A stretch of DNA of 64,000 nt from the NCBI RefSeq assembly GCF_027943255.1, contig NC_072894.1, forward strand, positions 54,811,601 through 54,875,600, read 5' to 3'. Below, piece after piece: positions 63,104-64,000 of this stretch. Both the position numbers and the translations under genes were made by a program. A model generated the notes under the pieces. That model ran no database searches. It was not told the origin of the DNA and saw nothing but the letters and a program-made list of their open reading frames with translations. Source of the DNA: Anastrepha obliqua. Taxonomy: Eukaryota; Arthropoda; Insecta; Diptera; Tephritidae. The stretch's first letter is position 1. Every line of letters begins with the position of its first letter.

Positions 63104-63705
63104 AGGGGTTCCGGTAGTCTAGAGCTCGAAAATTTAGAGTAATGAAAAACGATATTTAAACTTTTTAGGCTTTTTATTTAACTTCTTTTGCATACGAAAA
63201 TTAAAAAAAAAACAATTTTGTTTTAATATTAATAATTTAAAAAATGGGGCTGAAGTTGATCCTCCCGAAAAATTGGACCTGTACGGTGTTGTCCATATTG
63301 GCTATATGACTGTAGCAATGTCCCGTACTTGAATAAAAAAAAAAACAAAATGACCGGTTTTGAATATGACACTCTAAAAATCGGGTTTTTTCAGTTGTTT
63401 AATCAAAAAATTACGAAATAATTGAAATAATAATATGATTCTAGTACGGGCGATAGCCATTGATGTTGTGAACAACATTTAAAATTTCAGACGATTCGGT
63501 TTTTTCACAACACCAAGCCAAAAAAAGTCTTTTCGAAATAAATTAGTTTAAAGTTTGAGGTACAGCGCGCGGACCGCTCTCTACCTACATAGTGGGCTGT
63601 ATAAGCTATAATTTTGGGAATTTATACATGAATATTTTACAGTATATTCTTAAGATACAAAAAATCGATTTTTTGAAATTTCTAGACCACCGGGTCCCCT
63701 TAGGG
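63104..63705. mobile_element. TTAA-type MITE, related to the one at 2676
   Basis: The left end TTTAGGGGTTCCGGTAGTCTAGA pairs with the right end, complement CTAAGGGGACCCGGTGGTCTAGA, imperfectly over about 23 bp. The inner right side (AAAAATCGATTTTTTGAAATTTC) resembles the right end of the 735-bp MITE. Flanking TTWA remnants are degenerate, so the copy is old. No coding sequence. 63706-64000 beyond it has no gene I can support. Confidence 0.65.
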
Positions 63706-64000
63706 AGACAGCATTAATTGTTCCTTGCAGCATTAAAACAAAAGACAGCGCAAAGTTCGTTGTGGAAGCAACGATGATAGAATACAAGATTTGGCCATCC
63801 AAAGCGAAATTGTGGGAGTATCTTTGCCTGTTACAAATAACCTTTGTTTATTATAGAATTTCATTTATTATATGCTATAATTTGTTTAATTTACTCACAA
63901 TCAATTTCGTACGCCATCGTTGTTTTATTTTTTCTTTATTTGATTTTAGTGACTTTTTTGTTATTTCATGCGCATGATTCTCGTTTTCTCATCGAGAATC

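Noticed and set aside
1..64000. tRNA, rRNA or other structured RNA genes
   Set aside because: I scanned for tRNA-like box A/box B patterns and rRNA-like conserved cores by eye and found none convincing; tRNA-related matches are only primer-binding sites.

Overview
This window is eukaryotic. It is A+T-rich, contains spliceable introns and is full of (GTAT)n/(CATA)n repeats. Its transposable elements (gypsy-type errantiviruses, a DD41D 'rosa'-like Tc1/mariner element, I-type and jockey-type LINEs, P-like THAP transposase, piggyBac-like elements, Helitrons) are what one expects of a higher fly. I infer a tephritid-like dipteran, mainly from the rosa-like element and the repeat style. No complete host gene can be called. 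One short spliced exon (62362-62457) is the only candidate for ordinary host coding sequence. The window is a graveyard and nursery of nested mobile elements.

Layout. (1) 1-7103: a tandem array of a 3,689-bp unit, made of the 5' part of a Ty3/gypsy element (LTR piece, gag, protease, partial RT, all on the minus strand) plus a 735-bp TTAA-flanked MITE. The unit boundary falls exactly on the MITE's TTAA. (2) 7440-10544: a 3.1-kb DNA transposon with inverted repeats of about 355-370 bp and an intron-containing transposase of a family I cannot name, followed by a Tc1 remnant. (3) 11348-39813: a giant imperfect palindrome. Two inverted copies of a dead Helitron plus about 1.3 kb of shared flank face each other across an 8.8-kb spacer. 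The left arm alone is interrupted by a 7.5-kb errantivirus (12859-20364; LTRs that match, TSD TATA). The spacer holds Tc1 halves, a P-like transposase fragment split by an I-type LINE, and mariner debris.

(4) 40005-42070: a decayed piggyBac-like element. (5) 42350-46443: a second errantivirus that has lost gag, protease, RT and RNase H but keeps a full env frame, an integrase domain, near-identical LTRs and its TSD. (6) 46613-48875: a piggyBac-like element with both termini and TTAA. (7) 49644-50957: an apparently intact DD41D element next to a Helitron-type hairpin end and 126-bp tandem repeats. (8) 52445-53330: a foldback element. (9) 54546-56490: a 5'-truncated LINE with an open RT frame. 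(10) 56713-61153: a P-like THAP gene on the minus strand whose first two exons join in phase and carry two THAP modules. It is interrupted by a mariner copy and a foldback repeat. (11) 61440-64000: piggyBac-family ends, an orphan exon and a second TTAA-type MITE.

The elements interact mainly as substrates for one another. They nest, they supply homology for unequal and inverted exchange, and they leave empty-site/filled-site comparisons that order events: Helitron inactivation, then inverted duplication, then errantivirus insertion in one arm. Positions of breaks in the endogenous-retrovirus copies are described only; no repaired sequence is given.
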